Positions 12,060 through 24,200 of a stretch of 64,000 nucleotides of DNA are shown here, piece by piece. Both the position numbers and the translations under genes were made by a program. This DNA is from Cervus elaphus. Lineage: Eukaryota > Chordata > Mammalia > Artiodactyla > Cervidae. The notes under the pieces were generated by a model. The model was not told the DNA's origin. It ran no database searches and saw only the letters and a list, made by a program, of their open reading frames with translations. The stretch is from NCBI RefSeq assembly GCF_910594005.1, contig NC_057826.1, positions 84,565,163 to 84,629,162 of the forward strand, in the 5' to 3' direction. Position 1 is the stretch's first letter, and each line of letters starts with the position of its first letter.

Positions 12060-12600
12060 AGTTTTTTTTTTCCTGTGCCATTATATATTCTTTGACATGA
12101 CCATTTTTAATGGCTGTATGGTATTTCATAGTAAGGCTGTACCACAGAATAGAACACAATCCCATACTTTTGGATCCATAAGAGGTTTATAATTTCCATC
12201 ACTTTAAAAAGGCCATGGTCAACACAGCAGAATCTTTGTACACATTTGTAGTATTTTTTTAGAAGGAAAATTCTGGTAAGTGTAATTGCTGGGTTAACAA
12301 GACTGCACTAAAAAGTGCTTTTGTTATGGGTTTTTAAATGTCCTTCAAAACAGCTGTCCTAATTTATATTCCCATCAGCAACTCAAGAGGATGACTGTTT
12401 GCCTCGTATCTCTAATAGCATAGGATGTTGTAATATCTTTAACTTGCTTATTTTTAGATTAAAAAAATAAGATCTCATTGTTTTCATTTGCAAGTCTTTG
12501 ATGTCTAGTAGGACTGATTATGTCTCCATTTGCTTATTGGACAGTTGCATATATCTTTCCTTGTGAATTACCTCATTATATGAGGTACAGAAATTTTTTC
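12060..12600 (-). mobile_element. Old L1 LINE 3' fragment
   Basis: Antisense L1 3' region: 'TTTTTAATGGCTGTATGGTATTTCATAG', then 'ATTGCTGGGTTAACAAG' and 'TATTCCCATCAGCAACTCAAGAGG'. Diverged and without an open frame. Confidence 0.75.
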
Positions 12601-12777
12601 TCATGGGATGCTTCCCTTTTTCTTAATGAGCGCTCTTTGTATTAGTTCTTCTTCACATTTAGTGTCCCTTCTCACTTTTGATCCATCTGCTAAAATGCGT
12701 GATACTAAATGCCTCTACTTTGCCTCTTGGTCCTTACGTGGTCCCATATCTAGTTGGTTATCTATAAATAATTTTTC

Positions 12778-12980
12778 AAAAAAATTATTTATTCACTTGG
12801 CTGCGCTTGGTCTTCACTGTTGCACATGGGCTTTCTCTCACTGTGTCTCGCGGGATCAGCAGTCATGGCACACAGGCCCAGCTGTCCCGAGGCCTGAGGA
12901 ATCTTCCCGGAGCAGGGATCGAACCTGTGTCCCCTGCATTGGCAGGTAGATTCTCAACCACTGTACCACCAGGGAAGTCC
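12778..12980 (-). mobile_element. CHR-2-type tRNA-derived SINE
   Basis: Antisense cetartiodactyl SINE ending 'CCACTGTACCACCAGGGAAGTCC', with the T-rich tail side at the left. ATAAATAAT plus a T-run lies at both 12764-12777 and 12981-12994, supporting a target duplication of about 14 bp. Confidence 0.8.
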
Positions 12981-13514
12981 ATAAATAATCTTTTTATTAG
13001 CAGGATTTCTTCGTAGAACCCAAAGAACCACCCTTGAGGTGATCTTTCCAGTAAGTTCAGATTTATTCCTGGCCCAGGGGCACAGAATCATAGCTAGCTC
13101 AGAGGTAGTGTTGCTCACTGTTCTCAGTGATACGCCAAAAGTCAGAGCCAGTCACGGGGATGGGTTCCTCTTGTTAGCTCTCCTGGCCCCGGCCCACGCT
13201 TGTGTTTATGCAAAGCACTGCGACTGCTTTTAGAGTACATGCCCCACCCACTGGGCCAGAAAACTCTACCACAGGCCTCACACCAATACCCACGTTGCCA
13301 GAGAGATGCCCTGTCACGGTTCCCATTATGGAGTTCACCCATCTGTAGGTTGGCAAAGGGACCGGGACCGGTATGGATTTCAGACACTCAGATGCAAATA
13401 AGCTATCATCCAGGAGTAAACAAGATGCCTCACTTCTCAAGGTCAAGTCCTGTCTCCAGGCTTCCTAAGGAATCTATCATTGTGTGTATCTCTTCATCAG
13501 CTCGAGTAAGAGGC

Positions 13515-14120
13515 ACCCTTGAGCTTGAAATCCTCCAGTGGCTTCCCATCACACTTAGGTGAAAATCCTAACTGTCGCGAGGTCTCCAGAGTTCTAGGTA
13601 ATCTAGTCCTGCCTCTCTCTCCACTGCTCTCCTGCTCACCCACGATGCTCCCCCTGCGTCAGCCTTCTTTTCTGTGTTGGGCCTTACATGGACTATTCCC
13701 TCAGCTGAGACATTTTTTCCTGTGATCTTTTAAAAATTTATTCAATTTTACTTTTTGGTTGCATCATGCAGCACGTGGGATCTTAGTTCCCCGATCAGGG
13801 ATGGATCCCATGACCCCTGAAGTGGAAGCGTGGAGTCTTAACCACTGGGAGTCCCTTTTGCTGTGGTCTTTATATGACTGGCTCCTTCCCATCCAAGTTT
13901 TCAAAGAGATCTTTCTTGACCATCTTATCCTATACATACCTCCCAAGTCTCTATTGCATTGCTAAGATGTTGTTGTTATTTTCACAGCACGTAGCCCTAT
14001 CTGAAACTATTGTAAGACTGGATTGTTCCTAGTCTGTGTCCTTATATTGTTTGTGACTGGCCCACATAGCTCCTGAGAACAGGGACCCTGTCTGTACACT
14101 CTATCTGCAATGTATTCACA
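13515..14120 (+). mobile_element. L2 LINE interrupted by a SINE
   Basis: L2 3' region runs 13515-13730 (AATCCTCCAGTGGCTTCCCATCAC; TTACATGGACTATTCCCTCAG) and resumes at 13861 with 'GACTGGCTCCTTCCCATCC' and 'CTCCTGAGAACAGGGACCCTGTCTGT'. The SINE at 13731-13860 splits it. Confidence 0.7.
13731..13860 (-). mobile_element. BTALU-type SINE inside L2
   Basis: Antisense tRNA-derived SINE: 'GCAGCACGTGGGATCTTAGTTCC' then 'GTCTTAACCACTGGGAGTCCC'. CTGTGATCTTT at 13720-13730 and CTGTGGTCTTT at 13861-13871 form an 11-bp target duplication with one mismatch. Confidence 0.85.
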
Positions 14121-14309
14121 ATCCAGACAGTTCTCTGATCTCCTGTAGCTTCCCTTGCTGCACTCCCCTCCCATCCCAAGCCATGCCTGCAGATTGCCAA
14201 ATCTGGGCATTTAGGGGACAGGCAGACACAACCCAGGCCATCTTGCTGACCGAGGCTTGCTCTGTACCAGGTACTGCTAACCTCTTGACTTACATCATCA
14301 TTTTTCTTC

Positions 14310-14500
14310 TGGTTCTGTCATTATCCAGCTGAGTGACTCTAAATAAGTTACATAACTCTCTTGTGCCTCAGTTTCCTCATCTGTAAAATGGGGCAGGCCC
14401 TGTTTCACAGGGTTGCCGTGAGCATTCAGTAGACAGGGAACAGTCCCTGGCACACTCCACGTGCTTCACAGGCATGTCAGTGATTACTGTTCTCATAATA
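14310..14500 (+). mobile_element. MIR SINE
   Basis: Well-preserved forward MIR core 'GTGCCTCAGTTTCCTCATCTGTAAAATGGGG', followed by the 'CCTGGCACACTCCACGTGCT' region. Confidence 0.85.
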
Positions 14501-14625
14501 ACCCTACCACGTAGGGTTTGTTAGTTCGTTTCTAAATAAGAAAACCAAGGTTTTAAGGTCTATAGCTCAGCTGGGAAGTGGCTCAGTCAGGATTCTAAGC
14601 CCCAAGGCCTATGACTTCATGGCCA
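14500..14625 (-). mobile_element. MIR-like remnant
   Basis: Reverse-type phrases 'AATAACCCTACCACGTAGGG' and 'AGCTCAGCTGGGAAGTGGCTCAGTCAGGATTC'. Diverged. Confidence 0.5.
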
Positions 14626-15584
14626 CATGGTCTTCTTAAAGAGACAGACCTAACTGGTCTGCAGTCTCCCTTTCCAGCGACTGCCTCCACACAAGAACAG
14701 AACAGGCTCTTTCTGCATTTTTGCAGTGTGAGGCAAGGCCACATTACCCCAGGCTTCAGTGCGCTCTCCCATCTCACAGATGAGGCAACCTGAGGCTGAG
14801 AAGGAGCATGTGGGTGAGCAGAGAAGCCTGGTGCAAAGTTGGTTCACCGAATTCTGCTCCCAGACACTCAAGCAGGCTGTCATGTGGGGGGCCTGACTGG
14901 GACCTGCTGGAAACTTTTGCCTTGTCCATGGGAGCTCACCCATTATATCCCTGGTCCAGAAGTTTAATTTCAAAGATCTGTAGTCAGGCAGCCTTGGAGC
15001 TTTGGCTAAGACACGGCACCACCCTGAGCCTCAAAAGATTTCCTCATCCAAAAAGATCTCGGTCTAGTGTCCTGGTGGAACCCTGGCTGCTGGGAAGAGA
15101 AGGATGAGTGGGAACTGTCCCCAGCCTCAAGGAGCCCAGCAGGTAGTAGCAGGAACAGGTGTGAAACAGACGGAGGCCCTGGGAGTGGCAGGGGTGGGTG
15201 TGAGCATAACCAGCTGGCAGATCAGAGGGAGAAGCAACACAGCTCCGGGAGGTTTCTCCAAGGTGGTGCCCTGGAGCTGAGTGGGCAGGACAGGCAGGCG
15301 TCAGCCATGTGAGGAGTGGGGCAAGGGCATGGAGGTGGAAAAGGCCAGGGTGGCTCAGGGCTAGGATGGAGGATGTGGTGAATCTCAAAGGAGGAGTGGG
15401 AGATTCAGTGGAGCCAGGGAGGTGAGGACTTAATCTGGAAAGGGAGGAGAAGCCTTAGGAGAATTCAGGGCCCCAAGAGAGTGAGAGGAGATTCAGAAGG
15501 GATGAGGCTGGAGAGAAGGACCTCAGTGCCTGCTTGTCATGCAGACTGGCCCTTCCATTGTGACTGTGGATCCTCTCATGAACC

Positions 15585-15680
15585 CCAGGAGGAGCTGAGA
15601 CTCGTAACTTGCCCAAAGTCACATAGCCAGTTTCTGGCGCCAAGATTTGGATGCAAGTCTTTCAACCATAAAGCTGTGTA
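15585..15680 (-). mobile_element. MIR fragment
   Basis: 'AACTTGCCCAAAGTCACATAGCCAG' is the reverse MIR core. Short and diverged. Confidence 0.6.
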
Positions 15681-16379
15681 TTACTTATGTATAATCTCTC
15701 AAGGAGGTGATCCCAGTAGTATAAGTTTAAAAAGACAATGCAGAAGCCTCCTGCCCGCCATGGAGTTGAGAGAGACACAAGCCCCTTTGGCCCCTTCCTC
15801 ACCCATTCCCCACCCCCCAACCCCCAGCCCCACATGCCTCACCTTGATGCCCACTCCAGCTGTCCAGGAAGAACTCATTCAGGGAGAAGGGAAGCACCTT
15901 CTCAGGCCATTTCCCTTTCTTTGTCTGGGGCTCAGCCTGGAGGGCTCAGCTGGGCAGAACAGGAGAGGGAGAAAAAGGAAGAAAGGAAATTCCCACCAGC
16001 TGTCAGGAAAGAGACTGTCTCTTAGAAATGCTACCAGCCCCTCCCTGGGTGCTATAGAAGATGGAACACTAGTGGTGGGGGAGGCTGTCACCTTTTGCTT
16101 TCACATGAGCATCACCACACCCAATTCATGTCCTAAAATCTCAGCTCCCCTCTCCTTCACTTTCAGAATGTCTGAGATCATCTGATGACTTAGCGTATGC
16201 CGGGTCTTGTGCCAGCTGCCCAGAATGTCACCAAGGGATTCTCTGTCTGAAGTCTCTTCTCTACCTCAAACTGGGACACCTAGTTTTGGCAAGTAGAGTA
16301 AGTTGTTAATAGTAGAATCTAGGTGGTGTTCACTGCAAAACTATTTAAACTCTGACGTATGTTTGAAAAGTTACATAAT

Positions 16380-17879
16380 AAAATGTTGGCGGAAAAAAGC
16401 TATCTTTCCCAACCCAAAGTATGTAACAGATAAACATCTGACATATCACCACCATTATCTCAGGATAAGACACCGCCATTATTTAACACTTTCCTGGAGA
16501 TACTAGCCAATGAAATTAGAAAAGAAAAAGATACTAGAGGTATAAAAATTATAAAGAGGTAAAATTATCACTACTCACAAATGATAAGATAATACTCCCA
16601 GAAAACCCAAGAGAACCACTAAAAAACTACTGTAAACAGCGAATTTAGGAACATGGGGGGATAAAAAAAATGAATATAGAGAAACCGGTGGCTTTCAAAT
16701 GTTTCATCACCAATTAGCAGATACGATGGAAACAGGGCCCTACATTACCATAGCAGAGAAAAAAGTTAAATACGTGTAACAAGTATAAGATGTAGGAAAA
16801 ATTTTAACACACTACAAAAGCCTAGAAAAGGCTAGAACAAGTGAACTATGTTCATAGATAGTTAAATTCAACATTTTAAGGCTGTCTATACTCTTTAATT
16901 TATTCTATGAATTGAATATAAGCCTGATAAAATAGCAGAGGTTTTTGTATCTATACAAGCAGATTCTAAAATTAAATACTAAAATAAACAAGCAATGAGG
17001 GCTAGCCAACATTTGAGAAAAGACCTTGAAGAATGATGACTAGCTTACATATTATAAAGCCTTAGTAACACAGCCTATGACACTGGTACATGAACAGACA
17101 GATCTGTAGAAAAGAATGGACAGTCCATAAAAAAAACCCCAGTACAATTCAGAAATGTAGAAAGGAGTAAAAACTCCATTTCAAATCAGCAGAGGAAAGA
17201 TGGATTTTTCATTAAGCAGTATTAAGACAACTATATAACCACCTGGAAAAAAATTAAATTGAATCTATATCTCCTACTTTACACCAAGATAAATTTCAAA
17301 TCAAGCAAAAATTTAAATATAAAAATGAAATTATCAAAGTATTGGAATGCCTGGTAGGAAGACTACTTTATAACCTCAGAGAAGGAAAAGACTCTAATCA
17401 TAGTCCAAGATACGGAAGACACAAAAGATTGGTAAATTGGAATTCTTGAAGTTTAAAAGAGGAAATCTCCAGTGCAAAAAGCACCACTTGTAACGTATAT
17501 TTGCAACTTATATCCTAAAAAAAGGGACTAATTTCCCTAATATATAAAGAACTTTTAAAATCAATAAGAAAGGAATCAATTGTCCTGTAGAAAAAAAGGG
17601 TAAAGGATACAGATAGACAATTCACACAAAGAGGAAATGTAAATAGATTTTAAACATATAAAGATGTTTCAACCTCATTTTTGATCAAATGTTAAATGAA
17701 GTTACTCCGGTAAAGTTTCCCACTCATCTTCACAAAAATTTTAAAAGTATGGTAACATTCCATTTTCAAGGGGTGTAGGAAAATACACACATGTATACTT
17801 TGCTGGTGAGAATATAAATTGTTACAACCTCAATAAAAGACAATTTTGTAAATGTCTATCAAAATTTTAAAAGCACATA
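16380..17879 (+). mobile_element. L1 LINE, ORF2 end and 3' part, first segment
   Basis: AT-rich, frame-broken L1 in sense orientation: 'ACAAATGATAAGATAATACTCCCAGAAAACCC', 'ACCACTAAAAAACTACTGTAAAC' and 'CTGGTGAGAATATAAATTGTTACAACC' are recognisable L1 reverse-transcriptase-end and 3' phrases. It stops at AAAGCACATA (17870-17879) and continues at 19252, because another L1 inserted here. Confidence 0.8.
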
Positions 17880-19251
17880 TCTTTTCCCTCCTAATTTAAA
17901 AATTTTAACTATGGTATATTTATATACAATAAAAAACAGAGATCTCAGCTGTATAACTTTGTAAATCGGTACATAGGTACACACTCACGTAATTACCTCT
18001 GAAATTAAGATTTCTATCACCCAAAAAGTTTCTTCATGCCAACCTAAAATGCAGCCCCTGTTCTGACTTCCAATGCCACAGGTCGATTTTGCCTATTTCT
18101 GAACTGTACATAAATGAAGTCATACACCGTGTAAAGTTTTGTGTCTGGCTTCTTCTCAGCATATTTTAAAGATCCATCATCGCTGCTGTGAGTAACAGGA
18201 ATCATTCCTTTTTACTGCTGTGTACTATTCTATTGTATGAATCTATCACAATTTGTTTATCTTGCTAAAGGGTATTTATTGTTTCTAGTTTAGGGCTATT
18301 ATGAATAAAGGTGCTATGGACATGCTTCTACGAGTCTTTTTTTGTCTTTTTGTGGATAAGTGTATTCTTTTTTCCTTGGGTATAAACCTATGAATGGGAT
18401 TGATTAGTCATAGCACGGAGATTTGCTTAACTTTATCAGACAAGGTTGAACAGTTTTCCAAAGTAGATGTAACATTTTACACCCTCACCAGCAAAGTAGA
18501 ATTCTAGTTGCTCCTCACCAACACTTGACATTGTCAATCCTTTAAATTTTGGCCATTCTGGTGGGTATATAGTAATAACTTATGGTTTTCATTTGCATCT
18601 TCCTGGGTAACAATGGGCACATCATAAGGATAAACAATCTACACAAAAATGAAGGGCAAATAAATATTAAACAGAGATTTTCGGCCTCAGTCTTGATAAA
18701 CCATGCTAATTAAACCTACTCTGAGAAAGCAGCACCTTTCATAGGTTTAGTGGTCATTAGAGGTTTTTTGGTCATCGCACTTTCATGCAATGACCATTCG
18801 AGTCTTACACACCCCATTTTTTGACCATTTTTAAATTCAGTCATGTATTAGAGGTACCAGTCCTTCCTCAGATACATGCATTACAGACATTGTCCCCATG
18901 CCTGTGGTTTGCCTTTTCACTTTCTTCATGAGACCTTTTGATGAGCAAAAGTTTTTAATTTTAATAAGGTCTAATTTATCAAATGTTTTATAATTACTTT
19001 TTTTAATATCTATTTTTTATTTGGCTTAATCAGGTCTTAGTGGCAGCACTTGGGATCTTTAGTTTCAGCATGTGGGATCTAGTTCCCCCACCAGGGATCA
19101 AACCTGGAGCCCCCTGCATTGGGAGTGCAGAGTCCTAGCCACTGAGCCACCAGGGAAGCCCCTACAATGGTTGTTTTTTGTGTCCCATTTAACAATCTAC
19201 GTCCACTACCATGTCAGGAAGAAACTCTCATGTGTGTGTGCTTCCTGGGAG
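17880..19251 (-). mobile_element. L1 LINE 3' segment inserted antisense into another L1
   Basis: Antisense L1 3' region: 'CATAAATGAAGTCATACACC', 'GGCTATTATGAATAAAGGTGC', 'GGTATAAACCTATGAATGGGATTG' and 'TTTTGGCCATTCTGGTGGG'. The block is flanked by the 10-bp AAAGCACATA at 17870-17879 and 19252-19261, and the host L1 resumes in phase with its consensus beyond it. It carries a later SINE at about 18992-19163. Confidence 0.75.
18992..19163 (-). mobile_element. BTALU/CHR-type SINE
   Basis: Antisense tRNA-derived SINE with 'CTTGGGATCTTTAGTTTCAGCATGTGGGATC' and ending 'GCCACTGAGCCACCAGGGAAGCCCC'. Confidence 0.8.
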
Positions 19252-19790
19252 AAAGCACATACCTCTTGAACCACCAATTCAACTTCTAGGAGTTTATTCT
19301 ACACATATATGTGGAACAAGGTATGCCCATAGTTCTCTGTAGCACTGTTTGTGAAACTGAAGTTTGGAAACAATCTAGACACTCCTCAGCAGGAAATATG
19401 TGGTTCAACAAACGGTGGTACGTCCAAACAAGGGAATATTGTGTAGCTGCAAAAACAAGTGAGGAAACTTTCTGCATTTGACATGGAAAGATCTCCAAGA
19501 TACATAATTACAGGAAAAAAGCAAGATACACAGAGAACAACATAAGTACTGTGCTATCTTGGTGTAAAAAGGGATACGTGCGTGTGTGAATGCATATACA
19601 TATTTCAGGAAAGACATTTGAGAAACAGCACTGGTTGCCTCCTGGTAGAAGAACTGAGTGACTGGAAGCTAAGCATGAGAGGCACACTTCTCACTGTAGG
19701 TCCTTTGCTTCTCAAGTTTATGGAGATTTTACCTATCTGAAAAGAAATGCTTATAGACACACGTTATTCTAAGGAGGTAAGATTTTCTAT
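19252..19790 (+). mobile_element. L1 LINE 3' UTR, second segment
   Basis: Continuation of the L1 at 16380: 'CAACTTCTAGGAGTTTATTC', 'GAAACAATCTAGACACTCC', 'GGAAAGATCTCCAAGATACA' and 'GTGGTTGCCTCCTGG'-like text, all in L1 3' UTR order. Confidence 0.8.
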
Positions 19791-20157
19791 ATGTGGATAT
19801 TGGTGAGAAGGGGCAGCCCAGAGAGGGGAAGAGCTGGAGCAAAGCTGTGGAGAAGAAAGTCAAGTCCGCCAGGCCTGGGAGGTGAGAGCACTCACAGACT
19901 GTGTTGCCAGCCTCAGCACAGCCTCAGGGTTACCTTCCAATCAGCAGGAGTTTTCACTGTCTCAGGTGTAAACCCTCAGGTGCAAGCCCTCTGGATGGCT
20001 GGTAGCACTGAGCCACAGGGAAGGTATCTACCACTGTCAGTACCGTTTTGGGGTACTTGATCTGCCCTGTGCTATTTACACCTTGTTCCTTATTTATTTA
20101 TTTTTTAAACCTTGTTCCTATCTAATGAGCAGTCTTAGGGATTATGTGTCTTGTTGG

Positions 20158-20225
20158 ACAGAGGAAAGTGAAGCTCAGAGAGGTTGAGTAACTTGTCCAA
20201 GGTCACACAGCCATGACGTAGCCTA
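20158..20225 (-). mobile_element. MIR fragment
   Basis: 'GAGGAAAGTGAAGCTCAGAGAGGTTGAGTAACTTGTCCAAGGTCACACAGCC' is the reverse MIR core. Confidence 0.75.
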
Positions 20226-20694
20226 ACTGGACCCTGGCCTATATATTCTCCCTTCTCTAGAACTCTGGAAGAGGAGATGGGGAAAGGGAGGGTGGAAAGA
20301 GTTAAGCACCCAAGAGGAAGCAACCGGGCTCTTCCCTGGCTCTTTCTCAGGCAGCCCCTCCCCCGCCCACCAGGTTGCTGTTTGGCCTTGGGCCCCATCT
20401 GCACCCCCCAGCCTCCCCCCACCCCCCCTGCCGATCGCAGGAAGGAGGCACAGATGGCAGGCGAGGATGAGGCCCCCAGCCAGGCTCACCCAGCTGTCAC
20501 TTTGGAGAGCACCATGCATCTCCTCCTCCTCCTCTCCTGAACAATTGGGAGCTGGCCAGCCTGGCCCCAGCTGTTCCCTCTTCCTGGTCCAGGGCTCCTG
20601 CAGAACCATGCTTCTGAGGCCTTTGTCTCCAGGGGAGGAGAGACACAGACTCCCAGGATGTGAGAGCCAGACAAGACAGACCTCAGAGGACAAT

Positions 20695-20775
20695 GGGTTT
20701 GACATCTCATTTTAGAGATGGGGAAAGTGAGGTCCAGGAAGGCAGCAGGACTTGCCCAAGGTCACAAAGAACAGT
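20695..20775 (-). mobile_element. MIR fragment
   Basis: 'CATTTTAGAGATGGGGAAAGTGAGG' followed by 'GGACTTGCCCAAGGTCAC'. Confidence 0.7.
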
Positions 20776-21370
20776 CAGAGAAGCCAGGCTTCCCCACTGC
20801 CAGCAAAGCTTAGGATTTGGGGGTGCCTCACAGGGGTGCTCGGGCAGGTTGTACTTCCCCCTCCCCACCAAGCTTCCACCAGAGCAGTTCTGCTTGTCCC
20901 AATTTTAATACAATTATCATCTACCTGCGATTTTATGTCAGGGATCTTTATCCTGGGTCCACAGACCCTTTAGGAAGTCAGTGAGCTTGGCTAGGAGGAA
21001 AATCACGTCTACATTTCCACTAGCTTCTAACTGAAATTTAGCATGTCCTTTGTTTATAAATGAAGCAACAAACCCAGAAGCATTAGCTGAACCTGTAACT
21101 TTTTCATCTATAGACTTCACAGGTATTTTCAGATCACCTTAGTCTATTAGAGTTATCTCAAATATTGTTTACGCTCATCACTGCTCTGAAACTACAGTAC
21201 TGATTAGGCTGTCCACTTGAGCATGTTATTTAATGTACTAATATAAAAGCACATTGACTACTAGATCACAATTTATATTTTGATAACTAAATTTCAATAT
21301 AATTGGTTTTCTTCACAATCTTGTATATTTTATTTTATGTACTGAAAATCTCTGTCCTGTGAAGGGGTCC

Positions 21371-21587
21371 GTGTGTGTGTGCACTTAGTCGCTCAGTTAT
21401 GTCTGACTCTTTGCAACCCCATGGGCTGTAGCCCGCCAGGCTCCTCTGTCCATGAGATTCTCTAGGCAAGAATACTGGAGTGGGTAGCCATTCCCTTCTT
21501 CAGGGAATCTTCCTGACCCAGGGATTGAACCTGGGCCTCTTGCATTGCAGGCAGATTCTTTACCATCTGAGCCACTGAGGAAGCCCC
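21371..21587 (-). mobile_element. Bov-tA/ART2A SINE
   Basis: Full antisense Bov-tA: 'CTTAGTCGCTCAGTTATGTCTGACTC', 'AATACTGGAGTGGGTAGCCATTCCC', ending 'TTTACCATCTGAGCCACTGAGGAAGCCCC'. TGAAGGGGTCC at 21360-21370 and TGAAAGGGTCC at 21588-21598 are the target duplications. Confidence 0.95.
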
Positions 21588-21839
21588 TGAAAGGGTCCAC
21601 AGGCTTTTCCAAAGAGCCAAAGGTGTCTAGGCCTGCTGTCCTCAGAAGTTAAGAATGTTTTGTTTGAACAAAATATTCCGGGGTTGAAAATTAAAGTTTG
21701 AAACTTTTTGTACTAGATCTGTAACCTCATAAGACTGATAAAATTGGGACTGAATTCCCTTGAGATAAAGGAGTATGCCTGGGGGTGTGGGCATGGATGG
21801 CTGGTGCCCTACGTGGGAAGCCCACACACAGAGAGAGAC

Positions 21840-22025
21840 TTGCTCTGTGCCAAGCACCCTCCTAGTCTTTATGTAACACATCACTAAATCCTCAGAACAG
21901 CCTTAGGGTAGACACTAGCATATCTCCCATTTTGCAGATGAGAAAACAGAGGCACAGAACAGTTAGGTCACTTGCCCAAAGCATGTGGCTAGGAAATGGT
22001 GGAGCTGGGACTTGAATTCAGACCA
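21840..22025 (-). mobile_element. MIR SINE
   Basis: Near full-length reverse MIR: 'GTGCCAAGCACCCTCCTAGTC', 'CCCATTTTGCAGATGAGAAAACAGAGGC', 'GGAGCTGGGACTTGAATTCAGACC'. Confidence 0.85.
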
Positions 22026-22204
22026 ACCAATGCCAGAGCCTTTGTGCTTCATCACTGGGCATCCAGCATCCCTGTCTGGGTAGACGTGAGCCTCCAAGAA
22101 AAGTCCCTCTGGTGTGGCTGCTGCCAATTGGGTGCTTTACTTGGTGGGGGTGGGGTGATGGGAATGGGATCCTGAGGGTCTGCTGCCCCAGCTGATCATC
22201 TGAC

Positions 22205-22300
22205 ACAGGGGGCACTAACTGGCTATGCAACCTTGACCAAGTCCATCGACCTCTCTGGGCCTCAGTGTATCCATCTATAAAATGCAGAGTTCTAAGCACT
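22205..22300 (+). mobile_element. MIR fragment
   Basis: 'ACCTTGACCAAGTCCATCGACCTCTCTGGGCCTCAGTGTATCCATCTATAAAATG' is a forward MIR core. Confidence 0.8.
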
Positions 22301-23547
22301 GTCACCCCTACCTTCCCCCTCCTGTGTTCACTTGAGGGGTGACCCACTTGGAAACCTAGCATAGGTTGCTTAGCAACTAAAATCAAGGTCTTCGCTGAAT
22401 AGAATGGAAAGTGGGGAGGACAGGCTAGCATGATGCTAGCTGGTGCCACAGAGCAGTCTCTTGTCTTAAGAGGCTCAGTGCTGTGACCTATCCCACCCCA
22501 TCCTATCCCTCAGTCGAGGTGACCTGACCCTTTAAGAGTCTTGGGAATGGGGATGGAGGTGGGGGAGGGACTTGAGGAAGGCCTTCCTGAAGAGAAACCT
22601 GCCTAAGGACAGAGTCAGACCTGGAGTTTCTGGGGCTAACACTCATTGTTCTGGAAGGTACCAAAAGATGGCGGAATAGTAAGGGTCTTGGCCAAAGCCT
22701 CAGGGCCCCACCGGCCCCCAGGAAGATGCTCTGCTCCCAGTCAATCCATCTTAGTTCTACGCCCCATTCTCCTCCTGAGCCCTATACCACTTCTGCTCCT
22801 AAAGAGTGGGAACCCATAGACCCAAGAAGAGGAAGCTTCTGAAACTACAGCCTCAGGCCTGACAGAATAGGGTGTGGGGAAGGCGGCCCTATGTGGACAG
22901 ATCCCCCTGCCTGCTGTGAAATCCATGGTTAGCAACACATTCCTCTGGGTCTCAAGTGTTTGGTCTCCTTGAAACTCACTGTCACCTTAACCAAGCACAA
23001 ACTCCCTGGTGAAGGAAGCCATCGTCATCACCCACAGCTTAGCAGGTGTGACTTTGGACTCAGGAGAGGCTAAGTGCAAGGATTTCTGGGAAGGGGACAG
23101 AGGACAAGCAGACATGTGTAGAGCCGGGTAAGACACTTCTCCTTGGGGCCAAGATTTCTCCTGGTAGAACGAGATGCTGGGTACAGTGTCCATGGAGACT
23201 GGAATCAGGGCCCTGGGGAGCTGGGCGTGGGCTATGAGGATTGTGTGGCTCAGGGCACAGAATCTCACACTCATGCCTACACAGTGGGCCTGTGCCGCGA
23301 ATCCAAGCCAACTGGATTTTACAGCGCCTCTGTCCCAAGTTCCCAGTGCCCTTGCCCACCCTCACCAACCTGACGCTTATTCTAAGTAGCTGCAATAATA
23401 GAAGCAGAATAGCACGGGTTTTCCTGAGTGGTGACTGTATCCTGGGCACCATGGTAAACCTCTGCATGCCTTACATTTCATTTAACCTGGTGGAGAGGAG
23501 GACCCCAGACAAGCAGGCAGGCTGACTTAGAGGTACAAGAAGTACAT

Positions 23548-23682
23548 GCTTGGGCTCAGTAGCTCAGGCGTGTCCAATTCTTCATGGCCCCATGGGCCAC
23601 AGCCCACCAGGCTCCTCTGTCCACGGGGTTTCCAGGCAATAATATTGGAGTGGTTGCCATTTCCTACTCCAGGGGATCTTAG
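23548..23682 (-). mobile_element. Bov-tA SINE, truncated
   Basis: Antisense partial copy: 'GGCTCAGTAGCTCAGGCGTGTCC', 'CCACCAGGCTCCTCTGTCCACGG', 'GGAGTGGTTGCCATTTCC', ending at 'GGGGATCTTAGG'. The tRNA-promoter end is absent. Confidence 0.85.
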
Positions 23683-23959
23683 GCCCCAAAGCAGGTGAGG
23701 CCCCTGCCCTCAGGCCCTTCCTCCAGGCACTCACCGGGGACATGAGTGTGTCTCTCCCCCACTCTGGGGGGCTCTGGGTGCCTCCCCTTCAGGCAGTGTG
23801 TGGAATGCTAGGAATGCTCAGGGGATTGTCTGGAGGCCAAAGACAAGCCTCCCCACTTGCGGACTGTGGATGCAGGAGCCCACAGGCTATTTCTGGGCCT
23901 GAGTGGACTGAGGAAGGCGAGGAGACGGGCAAAGCCCTTGACATCACCACAGCTTTCAG

Positions 23960-24095
23960 CTCCGGAGCACACACTCCGGGCCAGGTGATGTGCTACGTCC
24001 CGATATAGAATCTTATTTAATCCTGGTGGCACCTGAGGAATAAAAACCATTATTATTTCACAAACAGGAAAAGGGAGGCATAGAGAGGTTACATC
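23960..24095 (-). mobile_element. MIR fragment
   Basis: 'TTATTTAATCCTGGTGGCACC' and 'CAAACAGGAAAAGGGAGGCATAGAGAGG' match the reverse MIR. Confidence 0.65.
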
Positions 24096-24200
24096 CCCGG
24101 GGCTCCTAGCTAAAGGGATGGAGCTATGATTTCTAAAGGTATGTGAGTCTCCATTAGAGGGAAGATGGGAAGCAGACCAAGGTAACTGGCAAACTGGTTT

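Noticed and set aside
13725..13860. tRNA gene-like promoter boxes
   Set aside because: These are the tRNA-derived heads of SINEs. No complete tRNA cloverleaf was seen anywhere in the window.
15481..16185. 234-residue open frame
   Set aside because: Low-complexity proline- and serine-rich composition, MIR sequence inside it, no recognisable domain and no splice context. Chance frame.
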